From Coniochaeta sp. PMI_546 (Eukaryota; Ascomycota; Sordariomycetes; Coniochaetales; Coniochaetaceae): a stretch of 64,000 nt of DNA. The stretch lies in NCBI GenBank assembly GCA_021432605.1, contig MU271155.1:496001-560000 (forward strand), in the 5' to 3' direction. Positions 46,103-57,359 of this stretch are shown in pieces. A program made the translations under genes and the position numbers. Under the pieces are notes generated by a model. The model was not told the DNA's origin and ran no database searches. It worked only from the letters and a program-made list of their open reading frames with translations. How positions within the stretch are numbered: position 1 is the first letter of the stretch; every line of letters starts with the position of its first letter.

Positions 46103-48350
46103 ATGTCCACCCCTCGATCCCAACGCAGCGACCCGCTGGACTCGACTACCTCCCCGTCGAAAGGCGCCTACACCTACGATGCCTCCACCTCCACGCCCTC
46201 GGGCGCCCCGAACCCTACATACGCTACCTTCTCCCCGACCACACTAAGCGCGACCACCCCGACCGCGAGCTCGGCTGCCAAGAGGAGGAGCACCATCCTG
46301 GTGCACCAGAAGTCGCCGTTACTCCTCGCCACCCCGCCGCAGATCACCCGAGCCCTTGCATACAGCCATCCGTTCCTCCTACCGCTCAATAAGCTCGTTG
46401 GTCTGCTTAGCTGGACGACAGGCGATCCATGGGAGAGCTTCCTCATGGTCGTAGCCTTTTGGGCTACGGTCCTGTACGGCGACGTGATAATACGGGTTGC
46501 CGGACCCTTGGTGCTGGTCCTCCTTCTCATCGGAGGCATGTACGGCCGGAGATACAGTCCGCTGAGCAGCAGCGGTTGGACCGATCCTGGCCTGGGCACC
46601 GCTGATGGCAGCGCTCTCAGCGCCGCGGACGCTGCCAAGACGAGACGAGCCGGGAAACAAAAGAACCTCTCTGTGGATGCTACGCTGGACAGGCAGTCCA
46701 AGACCGGCGGCAACGGCGCAGACAACGCATCCAGCGCCAGCGGACATGTCCGCGCCCGATCGCACAGCACCGTGGCAGCTGCCGAGGCGACCTCGACGCG
46801 ACACCAGAAGACGCTGGACGAGATCGTCAAGACGCTCAAGGAGTTCACCGGGCGGTGTAACATCCTGCTCGAGCCCCTCCTCGAGCTGACCGACTTCCTC
46901 AGCACCCAGCGCTCGCCCACCTCAGCCACCACCAGGCCGGCCCTGACGACCTTGTTCGTCCGCATCCTGCTGTGCACGCCCTTCTGGTACGCGCTCACGC
47001 TGCCGCCCTGGCGCATCATCACCACGCGGCGAGTAATCCTCGTCTTCGGCACCGTCGTGCTGACCTGGCATTCGCGCGTCACGCGCGTCTCGCGGGTGAT
47101 TCTCTGGCGGAGCGCTACGGTCCGGAGGGGGCTGGCGCTCATCACAGGACTGCGATTCGAAGCACCTACGAAATCAACTGCAACCGGGAGCGAGAAGACG
47201 AAGAAGGACGCCGGTGATAAGCTGGGGGCCGCTAGCGCCAACAGCGGAGGTGATGCGACTTCGGGCAAGAGCAACGGCGCCACGACAACCGGCGCAAAAG
47301 GTCCGCAGCGCGAGTCGGAGCTCACCAACGCCCTGCGCCGGGCGAAGAACGGCCGCGATGCAGGTGTCAGATTTACATTTATCATATACGAAAACCAGCG
47401 ACGGTGGGTTGGCCTGGGGTGGACGAACAGCCTGTTTGCTTACGAGAGGGCTGCGTGGACAGACGAGCACAACAACCCCGTGCCGCCTAGGGATGAGTTT
47501 GAACTACCAGAAGTCGAGGACGGGAGCAATATGCGCTGGATGTGGGTAGAAGGCAGCCGTTGGAGGGTCGACGGTGTCCCAGATGAAGCTGTCTCGACGG
47601 GAGACTCACAAGCAGAATGGGACTATGACGGCCCTGGAGGGAGGATGGGGTGGGTTTACTACGATAACAAGGTATGTTCTTCACGTCATATATACAGCGG
47701 TTCATGGCAAGGTTACTGATCTCTGTCCTCAACAGTGGCAAAACGGCCGTCGTGGCCAAGACGGCTGGGGCCGATGGACGAGACGAAGGAAATGGTACCG
47801 CGACGCCGAGCTTGTCGAGGTAGAAGAAGACGACAGCAGCAGCGGCGCGCTCCCAGCATCCTCCCAAGCCACCATCAACATCACCGAGCCCGACGAGGCA
47901 GCGCCTTCCTCTCTACAGCCGCAGCTGGACAGCAGCGCCTCCACAACCACATCTTCCAGCAGCTCTAAACCCGAACTCCCACCCCGGCGGACCTCTCTGT
48001 CCCAACGAGCCTTCTCCCCCACCCCACCATCCCTATCCAACGCCACCGTCTCGAACCCGGAAGACGACCGCGAGGGGGAGGACGAGTATAACAACGACTC
48101 GGCCTCGATGCTGAGCACGTCGTCGAAGTCCGCGCGCTTCGGCTCCGTCAAGTCCGGCACCGGTATGCCGGCGCTGAGGAGGCGGGGTACGGACTCGTCT
48201 ACTTCGCGCCGCACCGGGGGGCGACGCGCTAGCGACGTTGCCGAGGAGGAGGATGCTGCTGTGCTAGGGACGAGCCTCGGCCTCACTCTTGGGAGGGAGG
48301 GGGACAAGGGGTGGGGGGTTGGGGATGAGGTTCGGATGGGGCTGGAGTAG
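46103..48350 (+). CDS. Peroxisomal membrane peroxin, Pex23/Pex30 family (dysferlin domain)
   Basis: Two exons (46103-47671, 47736-48350) around a 64 bp intron encode 727 residues. A Ser/Thr-rich N-terminus leads to two hydrophobic blocks (about 112-146, FLMVVAFWATVLYGDVII onward, and about 276-330, ILLCTPFWYALTLPPW onward). Then comes the DysF domain: N-part FIIYENQRRWVGLGWTNSLF and WTDEHNNPV, C-part WRVDGV, EWDYDGPGGRMGWVYYDNK and, after the intron, WGRWTRRRKWYRDAEL. Yeast relatives Pex28-Pex32 sit at ER-peroxisome contacts and control peroxisome number and size. The tail is acidic and Ser-rich. Which member of the family it is cannot be told without alignment. Confidence 0.92.
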
Positions 48351-50494
48351 GATATCCTGTGTTGGATGAGATTGGTTGACGAGTTGTGCGAACACAGCGA
48401 TCTGCGGCTGCTAAGCTTGAACATGGTCGCAAGCAGATAGTGCATACGGATGGAGTTTGGCTGATGGCTATTGAGGGAAGACTACTACTGATAGTAGTGA
48501 TACCACGGACTTTTGAGGGTCCAACTATATAATGTACGTATAGAGCATACTCAAGCTGCATACAAAGTGCACAAAGATACCAAAATCCAAATGTCCCTTG
48601 GGGCTTGCAGAGTCTCGTCTCTGTTTCAGCTCTGGTGACACGAACAGCCAATGCCGCTCTCCAAGAAGCTCCTCTATCTCTCAACTGCAAACAGTCGTGA
48701 CAGCCTGACTTGGTGACGTTGATTTCATATTCCGAACGACCGTTATTTGCATGGCATCCAGGATGGTCCTCTGTAGTTCAGAGATTCGTGGCACGCCGCT
48801 ATACAGCATCTCTCGGCTGACGAACGTGTGACCGCTCATGTCCTCTTGCTGCCTGACGGGCTCAACAGCATGGCGACTCCGACAGGGATAGACAAGGGGA
48901 AGGGCAGCGGGTTCGCCGGCGTGGCCATCATGGCTATGGCGAAGGTTTGGTTGATCTGCTTTCCGGTTCCTCCGCCGTCAGACCCGGGTGTCGCGGGAGA
49001 GGGTGTCGGCGGCGGGTTCGGACGGGCTCCTTGCCTGTGCGATGGGCTCGACCTCTGTGGTGCGTTTCTTTGTCTTGATGTTGACGGATGTTGTGGAAAG
49101 GGTCTCATTTTGGGTTGAGATGATTTTGAGTAGTCGGCAGTCCCTGGGTTTGGCTTCGCGTGTGGTGTTGTAGTGAAGCCCGATGGTGAGAATGCAGTCT
49201 TTTGTTGCTTGTTACTTGATAAATATGTTTGCTACAGTATTAGCTCAAATATCTGGCATACAGCCAGAGGATACCTTATATACAGGCGAAGCTCGTCATC
49301 GTGCCGCTCTACACGGGCAGGTTCCAAATGTGGCCTTATATGGGCCCATCTTTGTTGAGACGAGACTCCAGCATCGTTTCAACCCCTGGTCGCTGTCCTC
49401 AAAACATACGATGAGTCCAGCGCGGTCTAACCGCTGCAATCACCACATGTCGGTGCAAGTATAAACCTTGATACTGGGTTAGCATCAGCCAAGCTCCGAC
49501 CAGAGGTCGCTAGGTGTGAGACTTGGGAAGGACCTCGGTGATCAGCACTCCAGCTCTGCCCACAGCACCAAAACCACCGACGCACCGCACGCCAAGCATC
49601 GTGGAGAAGATCGTTTTAAGCACCTGCGGTACGCAAGATGTGCAGCGTTCCAGTAAAACGCAATGATGTCGCCTGTATAGATACAGGGAATGCAGAATGC
49701 CACAGGTAACACCAGCAGCTACTTGGTTATAGCTCAATGGTGGGAAGCCGAAGATTGTGTCTGCCATCTCGGCAAGAGTTCGTGAGCAGAACGATGCTGA
49801 ACCTACGGATAGTATGCAGACGATTGAAGAGGCTTGCAGAACCGTGAACGCCAAGTTGACAGCCATTGCCGTGGGCAAATTGAAGCCGCGAAAGCAACAT
49901 CGAGTCGTCCGTCCGTCTCGAGGCAGCATCAGCCCAAGCGGGAACAATTTACTTCCGATACATGATCAAGGTTGGAACCCCGTGATCTTGATACATATGG
50001 GACAGAAGAATAATATAGTCCATGCTCTATCAAGACCGGTTACGCAGAAAAGGAGGCTTAGTATCCGGAACCGGAGAAGGCAGCAGTTCAGACAAAGAGA
50101 CACAGCAGGAAATCGACGTGGCTTGCGAGGCGCCGTCCCGGCTACCGACGGTGCCTGGCTCTTGAGGCTTCTCTTCGTCAGCTTGGTCGATGCGGGAAGC
50201 CAAGAGCGTATGTAAATATTGTAAGCGTACCAGAAGGTTCGTTGCGGTGAAGAGTGTCAGCGACAGAGTGGCCATGGTGTGTCGTTTGGACTGTTCGGTC
50301 AGGTGGTGGTTCCACATCCAACCGCACAAATATCGCAGGCCCGCAACCCCGCAACTACAGCACTCGTCCCGAGGCTTTTCCACGCATTTCATTGGCTCGT
50401 CCCCTAAAGTGCCCAGGCGCTAGCGGTATTTGTGCCAACGATAGGCCCAGTACACCGCACAAACCACGCAGGCTTCGAACTCTAATCCGCTGTG
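48351..50494. other. Intergenic, with a possible transporter-like remnant
   Basis: No gene closes here. A minus-strand frame at 49510-49947 (145 residues) contains GFNLPTAMAVNLAFTVLQA and ADTIFGFPPLSYNQVAAG and looks like part of a membrane transporter, but no start, splice partner or complete domain was found. Another minus frame starts at 50275 (MATLSLTLFTATNLL). A remnant or an unresolved gene are both possible. Confidence 0.3.
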
Positions 50495-50501
50495 TATATA
50501 T
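50495..50501 (+). promoter_or_regulatory. TATA box of the metallothionein gene
   Basis: TATATAT at 50495-50501, about 150 bp before the ATG, is followed by a pyrimidine-rich CTCCTCTTCTCCCTTC leader. Confidence 0.6.
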
Positions 50502-50648
50502 TTCCAGCTCCTCTTCTCCCTTCGTTGCGCCTGATTTTCTACACCATCAACCACAGTACGATTACAAAACATAAAACACTTTACGCCAAATCAACATCAA
50601 ACAGACATCACGTTTTCTACAACTCCTAACAACTTCACGTCCATCAAA

Positions 50649-50793
50649 ATGGCTGGCGACTGCGGATGCTCAGGCTCCTCCTCTGGCTGCAACTGCGGCG
50701 ACTCATGTGAGTATCGAGCCCCTCCATATGTCTTCCTAGATCTGCGACAGGATGACTGACTTCCTATCAGGCAGCTGCTCTTCTTGCAAATGA
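50649..50793 (+). CDS. Copper-type metallothionein, 26 residues
   Basis: Two exons (50649-50706 and 50771-50793) with a 64 bp GTGAGT...ATCAG intron encode MAGDCGCSGSSSGCNCGDS followed by CSCSSCK and a stop. The seven cysteines at 5, 7, 14, 16, 20, 22 and 25 follow the Cys-x-Cys spacing of the Neurospora copper metallothionein, which also has seven cysteines in about 25 residues and binds six Cu(I). There are no aromatic residues and no His. The intron splits the codon of Cys20 (T|GC). The protein stores and detoxifies copper in the cytosol, and expression is probably metal-induced; I did not see a clear metal-response element. Confidence 0.93.
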
Positions 50794-51069
50794 TCTGTCA
50801 GGAAAGCATGTGAATACTTGACATATGTGGGACTACCGGTCAATAGAAGGGACAGAGCAGATGAACCAGTGGTGGAAACAAAGCTGTCTCGGTTACTGCA
50901 TGTTCATATTTTTAGGATTTTGATAGAGAGTCAACTCCGCGCTCAGGCACACACTTTCAGTAGAATAACAGAATACACCCATTCTGACATACCAGTCCAC
51001 AGTCGTCACTTATCCAATTGAAGACAATATGTGCAATGTGTTCGTCAACACAACGTATAGCACCCAAGT

Positions 51070-52164
51070 CTACAACATCATCACCCGCGGCACCGGCGGG
51101 TCCCCACACACATCCACCAGAAACTTCAATCCCTCGAACTCAACAGCATTCTGACCTACATCCTCTCTTGCCATCTGAGTCCTGCTCTTCGCCGGAGGCG
51201 GCCAGTTGGCGCAGGATGGACTTGCCAGCATCTCCGGCTCGGGCGCGGCCGGAACTCCCACAACCACGGCCTCCCCTGCGTACGCCTCGGTCGTCCGCTT
51301 GCCCGTCCTGCACCAGGGACTGGCTGTCTCGTGGCCTTGGAGGACGCAGCGCCGCGTCTTGTTCCCCTCTGCTGCCCTCCGGCTGTAGATGCCCATTATC
51401 TTGCTCGTCACCTTGGCGATCAGTCTGTTCCTAAAGGAGCGGAAGCTCCGGTGGCATATCCTGCCATGGAGATCGTCGTCTGACGGGAGGGATAGGTGTA
51501 GCGCGCTGCCAAAGGCGGATTTTGCGATGTGGTAGGTGTCGGTCGAAGATGTATCCTTACCGCCAGCAGCACCCTTTGCTTTTGCGATCTTCCTCCTCTT
51601 CACGATAACACGGGGTCTCACATCTTCGAGCTCGGCAACTTTTCGCTTGCCTTTTCTGGGAGGTTGGACTCTGGTAGGCGGTGTTTTGAAGGATTGTACG
51701 ACCGGGGTAGCGATCGTGACAATGATCGAGGGAGTGGTCGCTGTGGTGTCTGCGGGTCTACTCCGTTGCTCCAGGTGCTGCTTATAACTTGACTCCCAGA
51801 TTTCAAGAAGACCGCTGTTGCAGGGAGCGCCATCGCTTGTGACTTGTGTGTTTTTGGTCTCAACTAGTTGCAAGATCCTGTTCACCTCTGAGCGGTACCA
51901 GGCTGGTACTCGATGGCAGCAGAAATCCAGCAGGTTGTAGACCTCACCTGCTTTGAGCGATGTGAGATCCTTGCTTTGGTCACCTTCCGGGACACCACAA
52001 CTCTTTAGAAGTGGTTTATGGGATGCGAAGCAGGACGGCCCATCAAAGCAGTCCCAGTGTTCCTCGAGGAGGTTCTCCTCTGATTCGTGATAGTTGGCAG
52101 CGGATTGGGCAGACGGGCGCAAATGGCCCACGGCCTCGGTGTCTAGCAGGAGCGTGTCAGACAT
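51070..52164 (-). CDS. Basic protein of unknown function, probably nuclear
   Basis: A single exon of 364 residues from the first ATG (52164). The N-terminal 100 residues are acidic with several Cys (EEHWDCFDGPSCFASHKPLL), and the middle is Thr/Pro-rich. It then has strong basic clusters, PPRKGKRKVAEL and VIVKRRKIAKAKG, that look like nuclear localisation signals. The C-terminal part contains RSFRSFRNRLIAKVTSKIMG. No DNA-binding or enzyme fold is recognised. The opposite strand also has long frames over 51529-51792, so coding status rests on length, composition and the lone start. Confidence 0.6.
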   Translation of the reverse strand: MSDTLLLDTEAVGHLRPSAQSAANYHESEENLLEEHWDCFDGPSCFASHKPLLKSCGVPEGDQSKDLTSLKAGEVYNLLDFCCHRVPAWYRSEVNRILQLVETKNTQVTSDGAPCNSGLLEIWESSYKQHLEQRSRPADTTATTPSIIVTIATPVVQSFKTPPTRVQPPRKGKRKVAELEDVRPRVIVKRRKIAKAKGAAGGKDTSSTDTYHIAKSAFGSALHLSLPSDDDLHGRICHRSFRSFRNRLIAKVTSKIMGIYSRRAAEGNKTRRCVLQGHETASPWCRTGKRTTEAYAGEAVVVGVPAAPEPEMLASPSCANWPPPAKSRTQMAREDVGQNAVEFEGLKFLVDVCGDPPVPRVMML

Positions 52165-52635
52165 GTCAATACCTTGTTAGATGGGTAAGACTGGAAAGTC
52201 CTGGCTGGAGATTGTTTAGAGTTGCTGAGATTGTGGTCTCCTTGTGATGCAGGGGCTGCTTGTCAAGCGGAAATGCGAAGTCGCGCAATTACTGAGCAAT
52301 TGCACTTTAGAAGCAAAGAGGCTCCGAGTATGACAACTAATATAGTTCAAAGTTCTTTGATGGTGAAAGCTTACTTAGCTTTCGCCAAAGGATGCTTAGC
52401 CAAAGTAGACAAAGAATAGAGGTGGCAGTCAAGTAAGTAGCTATTTTGGGTCCGTTACCTCGACTCGCTTTACCGGAACCAAACGCTTGTTTGTGTGTAT
52501 TTGTCATGTGACGGCCAGTTTGCTCAAGGATACAGGTCGAGACCTGCACCTGTTGCGTAGGCCCCCGTGGTATACAAGGTATCAAAGCCGGTAGACAACA
52601 TGTGAAGATGGCGAAACATATTGACTATAGCACCT
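52165..52635. other. Intergenic, no gene seen
   Basis: 470 bp between the start of the basic protein gene and the 3' end of the peptidase gene. Only short featureless frames. Confidence 0.5.
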
Positions 52636-54598
52636 TTAACCTCTCATGCGAGCCTCCACATCTATCCCGGGCAGGAAGGCCTCCAACGGCACACCAAACT
52701 TGCTTCCCTTAGCACCACGACGCTGGAGTCCTGGGGTGGATCCGAACAGAGGGACAGATGGCTCGCACACGGTACCCGGGCTGGGTAATGTGCCATTGGC
52801 GAAAAAGGCCTGGGTGTGCCTTAATGTGCATGTAGAGATCTGTTGAATCGATGTATGCTGGAGTTCCAATAGGAAGATGAATCAGTCAAATGTCCAGATG
52901 ATGATCAAAGCGAGAAAGGACAGCAGAGTAACTCACCCCGTATGCGTCGTGTTGCAGGACGACACTCCCCTCAAACCCGTGGCTAACGTTAAGAGCTGAG
53001 GCCAGGGGCGTGACCGGATCGTACGTATTCCCGATAATCAGAACAGGATTCCGTGTCTTGACGTGGAAGTCACCAGCATACCGCTCTTTGGCCTCGAATC
53101 TCCAGTTTGCGCACCAACTGAAGACCATCGTCTGAATGTCCGAGAATTTGCTCTGGTCGTAGAGATCGTGGACAAATGGGAGCATTTCAGTCAGGTCCGA
53201 CGCCCGTGGTGCCTTATCGCCGCACTGGATACCAGCTAGGAATTCGTTCAAGAGGGGATTGATTGAGCCCTCCACGAGATTCTTAAACTCCAAGACTTCC
53301 GTGGTGTTCCTAGTTATGATACCGTGGAGACCGGAGGCGAGGAGTGGCCAGGACCCAGGCGAATATAGTAGATTAACGATGGCACCTTTGACAGTGGAAT
53401 AGTCGACCACGGTCGAAGCAAGGACCAAGGGGTTGTATTTCAGGTGCGTTAGAAAATCGTAGAGAGACTTTTCGAGCCGGGCCGCGGTGGCGTTGTTACC
53501 GGCCAAAGCGCAGTTTTCTGGTGCTGATACACAGCCTTTGACAAAGCCGGAGAACACTTTGTCAGTGTCTACATACTTTTCAATTTCGCTAAGACAATGA
53601 ATTAGCGCTATTCGGAGCAGAAGCCCTTCGAAAGCCATCATATACCGGGCGACTTACTATCCGTGGTAGTACTCAAAAGGGTTGACGACGCCGTCAAGTA
53701 TCACTTTACCCATTCGATCAGGGAACATGGCAGCAACTGTGGCTCCTAGGAGCGTCCCGTAAGAGAACCCTGGATCAGCGTCAGCCGTGGTATCCTATTG
53801 CGGTCTGTAACCCAGACCAGTCGTTAGGCACTTCCTGGCATACCCCAATAGTTCAAGAGATCACCTTGGCCCTCTTCGCTGAGAGCATCAACAATTTGCA
53901 TCACGTCCCTCGCGATGAATGCAGTGCCTATAAGAGACCCAGTGAGGTTGTTGGCCGCATAGCAATTCTCGGCGAAAAGTTCTCCGTTCGCCCACTGCGC
54001 ACCCAGAGCAGTTTCCGACGACCGCCCGAAGGTTGGCATCGACACTGCACCGACTGCTCTCGTCACATCGTCGGCATAGCAAAGAAATGGTAGCGTGTTA
54101 TAAGTGCCTCTAGTTTTTGGTATTAGCAGAGCGTCAATTTCTGCCCATGGACCGGGTCAATTATGACTTGCCTCGTGTCGAAAGAGATGAGGTCGTGACC
54201 GCCTCCGGTTGCACTAGCAATCCCAACATCAGCATGTCTACCATCACTAACTATAAGCCTGGTTTTGGGACAGATGCCACCTACACTAGCAAGTAACTTG
54301 CTAATTGCGCCAGGTTCAGCCTGTCTGGCTCCCCAGGACCTCCGAAGTTGAATATGATGCTCCCATTCGGCGAGGGACTCGTGGCCGATGCTTTTACTAA
54401 CTGAAGGACAACGGTTGCAGACGAGTTCGCGTTTGTATAGTCCAGCGGAACGGATAGATTACCACATAACAAAGGTGCTGTCGAGTTGAGCAGGTCAGGC
54501 TCAGTGCATGACTGCCACTGTATTGGCTCGGCGACAACTTGGACCGCTGCCGTCGCTAGTGCCAAGGCAATGGAGAAACTGAATGGTCTGCGAAGCAT
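52636..54598 (-). CDS. Secreted S33 tripeptidyl-aminopeptidase-like hydrolase
   Basis: Six exons (54285-54598, 54172-54213, 53844-54109, 53658-53769, 52937-53588, 52636-52857) encode 535 residues and the frame closes. Residues 1-23 are a signal peptide. The oxyanion loop is NFGGPG (84-89), followed by HDLISFDTRGTYNTLPF. The nucleophile is Ser210 in WGFSYGT, the acid Asp435 in GNTYDPVTP and the base His463 in DAYGHTS, all as in the TAP family (PF08386 C-terminal domain). Many NxS/T sites fit secretion. Intron 2 is GC-AG with the consensus GCAAGT; exon 2 is only 42 bp. It probably releases peptides or esters outside the cell. A TATATAT box lies 107 bp upstream. Confidence 0.92.
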
Positions 54599-54704
54599 TA
54601 TCGTGAGTTGGCGAGTCGAGGGCTTCGATTCCAGCTACTGCAACGTCGTCGTCCTCTGCAGGTATCGCAAGTATTCAAGGATGCATCTGCACCTGGACTC
54701 CTGG

Positions 54705-54711
54705 ATATATA
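54705..54711 (-). promoter_or_regulatory. TATA box of the S33 peptidase gene
   Basis: TATATAT 107 bp before the ATG at 54598. Confidence 0.55.
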
Positions 54712-55746
54712 GCGGGTTGAGCTCCATTTTAAGATCCAAGGTCAGGTAAACAGTGACTGCCCAATTAGGAAATTGCAAGTACACGTGTATCTACCTTACT
54801 CAAGTGAGACGTAGTTTTAGCGCCGTTGTGGCGGTGTCAATCGATCGCCGGATCACAGATGGCACGAGAGCAGGAGAGGTCTTGGAATCATGGTTTCGAG
54901 CGCCGTGAGGTGTTGGGTTGGTGCACACATTGCAGGGGCTACTTCGCTTCTTTCGTATTCTATTCGGCCGATGTCGCAGTCCTTGTTTTCTCTTACGCGA
55001 TGCTGTTCCTTCCGGAGCCCGGCAGCGCGGGCGGCCTCTACTACACTGCGGTGATCGGCATTATAACCTGCCTGTTACGATTTGACGCAATGTGCCATTA
55101 CACTAGGCAGATTTGGCCCAGATGCAGAGTATGCCTTATGATTGACCGACCTTAGGTCTCGCTGCTGTTTCTGGTTTCTAATCAAGGATAGAAGATTGTA
55201 CCGTGTGCGACAGAAGACTCTTGGTTTTTTTTTTCCCCGGTGACGTATTGTGACAACACAAAGAAGCTGGCAAAGAAGCTGCTGGCACAGTCCGCCCCCT
55301 GTTCTGGGCTGCATCCATCCAGTCATCCCGTGTCCCGGCTACCGGGTTGGCGAATGATTCTGAATTTATGAGGCGGGCGATCACAGCCGGATGGGCGGCT
55401 AAACTCCTTTCTCAATTTCAACATGCCAGTTGACACAAATTACCGACAGCACGAAAAGTACGCCTCTGAGTCCTTAGGTGGTTTCCAGGTAAGACAATCG
55501 TTGGTGATTGTCGTGCGACTAAAGTCTGGTGCTAACAGTATCTCCTCGTCAGAGTGCTTCAGATACATTCATCCGCCTCTCCCGTCTCCCATAAAGCTGT
55601 GGCAGACGCGATCAGCTGGTGGTAATAGCAGTCCTGGAAAACGAGAACCAGACTGTTTCTTTTCCATGGATCTCAAGATATGTGCTCATGTAGTCTAAAC
55701 GAGCTTGTCACAGGACCTCAGCCTCCGTGTACATAGCCATTATCGC
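54712..55746. other. Intergenic, no gene seen
   Basis: About 1 kb. A plus-strand frame at 54826-55155 has two hydrophobic stretches but no start context or partner exon; not called. Confidence 0.45.
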
Positions 55747-56440
55747 TCATGCTCCGTGTACTAACCGCTTGTAGACTGTTTGACTGTCATCAAGCCGAGA
55801 GCCTGATGGCATGAACGGATCCGTCTTATACAAGTCTCGATATGGCGATTTGCCATCAGCTCTTTCTACATCCGGTGTCTTCAGTCAGCACAAGAGGTCT
55901 TCGGGGGCTTTAGTAACAGCCTTGAGCAACGGATATATGCAAGAAGATTCTTACCTGGAAATTCTCCCACAGTTCTTCCACATGTTTTGCCTTTTCTACA
56001 TCGCACAACAGCTCAGTTCTGCATTCCCGAAGCACTTTCAACTGCCTGTCAAGCTCGTTCAGCGTTCCTTCCCACCAGTCATCTGCTCCGATTGTCCAAT
56101 TTAGAGGATTCGGCCTGGTCGCTTCGATCACGGCTGCGGTCACAGCCACTTCGTTGTCCCATCTTTTAATGCTAGCCAGGTCTTTAGCAAGAGGTTCGCA
56201 CACCTTGTCAAACCTTTTCAACTCCTCATTTAGTTCGCTGTCCACGTGCCCAACACTGTGCTTAAATAAGCGGATTTGCGCCAACAGGCTCATCAACCGT
56301 TTTTCCAGGTTATCCCGGACGGTACGACCATTGGGGTTTGTCACTGAATCCGAATCAGAAGGGTTTTCGAACGCCGTCATCTTCGCAAAGTCTTGTTGTA
56401 AGTCGTTGTATCTCACTGAAAAGGGAGACGAGGAAGCCAT
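55747..56440 (-). CDS. Array gene 1: small helical protein, unknown family
   Basis: Two exons (55955-56440, 55747-55878) with a 76 bp intron (GTAAGA donor, GTGCTGACTGAAG acceptor) encode 205 residues; the junction is phase 0. The start MASSSPF is chosen because a TATAAAT box lies about 140 bp upstream (near 56580); the frame is open further upstream but would run past that box. The chain is almost all helix: NLEKRLMSLLAQIRLFKHSV, LNEELKRFDKVCEPLAKDL, then WTIGADDWWEGTLNELDRQL and ELLCDVEKAKHVEELWENF. The short second exon is polar. No signal peptide or domain recognised. It is the first of four like-built genes in a row. Confidence 0.75.
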
Positions 56441-57359
56441 CTTGATGAGCCTGACTAAGGTCTGGTGGTTCTTGGCAGCGATGTTTTGAGGTTCTTCGGT
56501 GTTCGTTTCGATTATCCGAGTCGTTGACAGCCGCAGAGCGATCCAGGGAGCTTTCCAGGGACACAAGGGAGGGGAGCTGTATTTATACATAAGAGCCAAA
56601 GGGGGAATCAATGAAGTTGGGACCGACTGAACAAGTGTTCAGCAGCATTCTTCGATTCAAGCGTGTCCTGTGTTAGGCACCTCTTAGAGCGTCAACCAGG
56701 TTCAAGATTTCTGGAAACATGAAATTGTGTGCTCCGGCTACCCATAAAGCGCGAATGTCTTTCATATCGAGTAGGCGCCTATTAATATGTGACATCTGTC
56801 TTGTACTTGGATCGGGTGGATATTCCAGGTCGTGTCTAGAAGCCTGTTCCACGTAGCACAAAGAGTCCAGGTTACAACTACCTTCAAGCCCGCATCCCAT
56901 TGTATCGATACTGCGCCAAATATGCATCTCGTACAGCACTTACAACCGCACAATCGATCAAACGATATGGCCAGCAAACCATCCTCTCAGCCCTTACTCT
57001 GGTCATGTAGGCTTGCGCGAGTGCGCATCAGGATCAAAGCCACGAGACATCGGGTAATCTTCACCATAAGGACTCTATCGGCAATGGTAGTCCATCAACC
57101 AATATCTTAGCATAACCCACGTGTCTATGCACTGCGTGTGATCAACGACAAACCGTGTTTTCGCGACAAAGTTGTCATGTTTCTTGATACGATACTGGCG
57201 GCCCCTGGCAGTGATCCTGACACTATCTGTGGTAGACTTGCAACAACTTCCTGCTGTTGTGGTCACGGTGACCCTGCGTGCCATAGAGCCCGATATTAGG
57301 GCACTTTTTTGCTTCTGAAAACGCCATACGATGCAGTTTTGTGTCATAGTTCTATAAAG
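56441..57359. other. Gap in the array, possible small or decayed gene
   Basis: Two minus-strand frames look protein-like but I cannot join them: MARRVTVTTTAGSC from 57284 to about 57120, ending near a GTGGGT donor, and a block at 56673-56939 (MSHINRRLLDMKDIRALWVA). They could be exons of one small gene or a decayed array member. Also holds the promoter of array gene 1 (TATAAAT near 56580-56588). Confidence 0.3.

Noticed and set aside
46174-47385. 403-residue minus-strand frame opposite the peroxin
   Set aside because: Antisense shadow; the plus-strand protein has the recognised membrane and dysferlin features.
47729-48445. 238-residue minus-strand frame opposite the peroxin
   Set aside because: It is antisense to the Ser-rich tail of the peroxin gene, and its Ser/Arg-rich composition is the mirror of that codon use.
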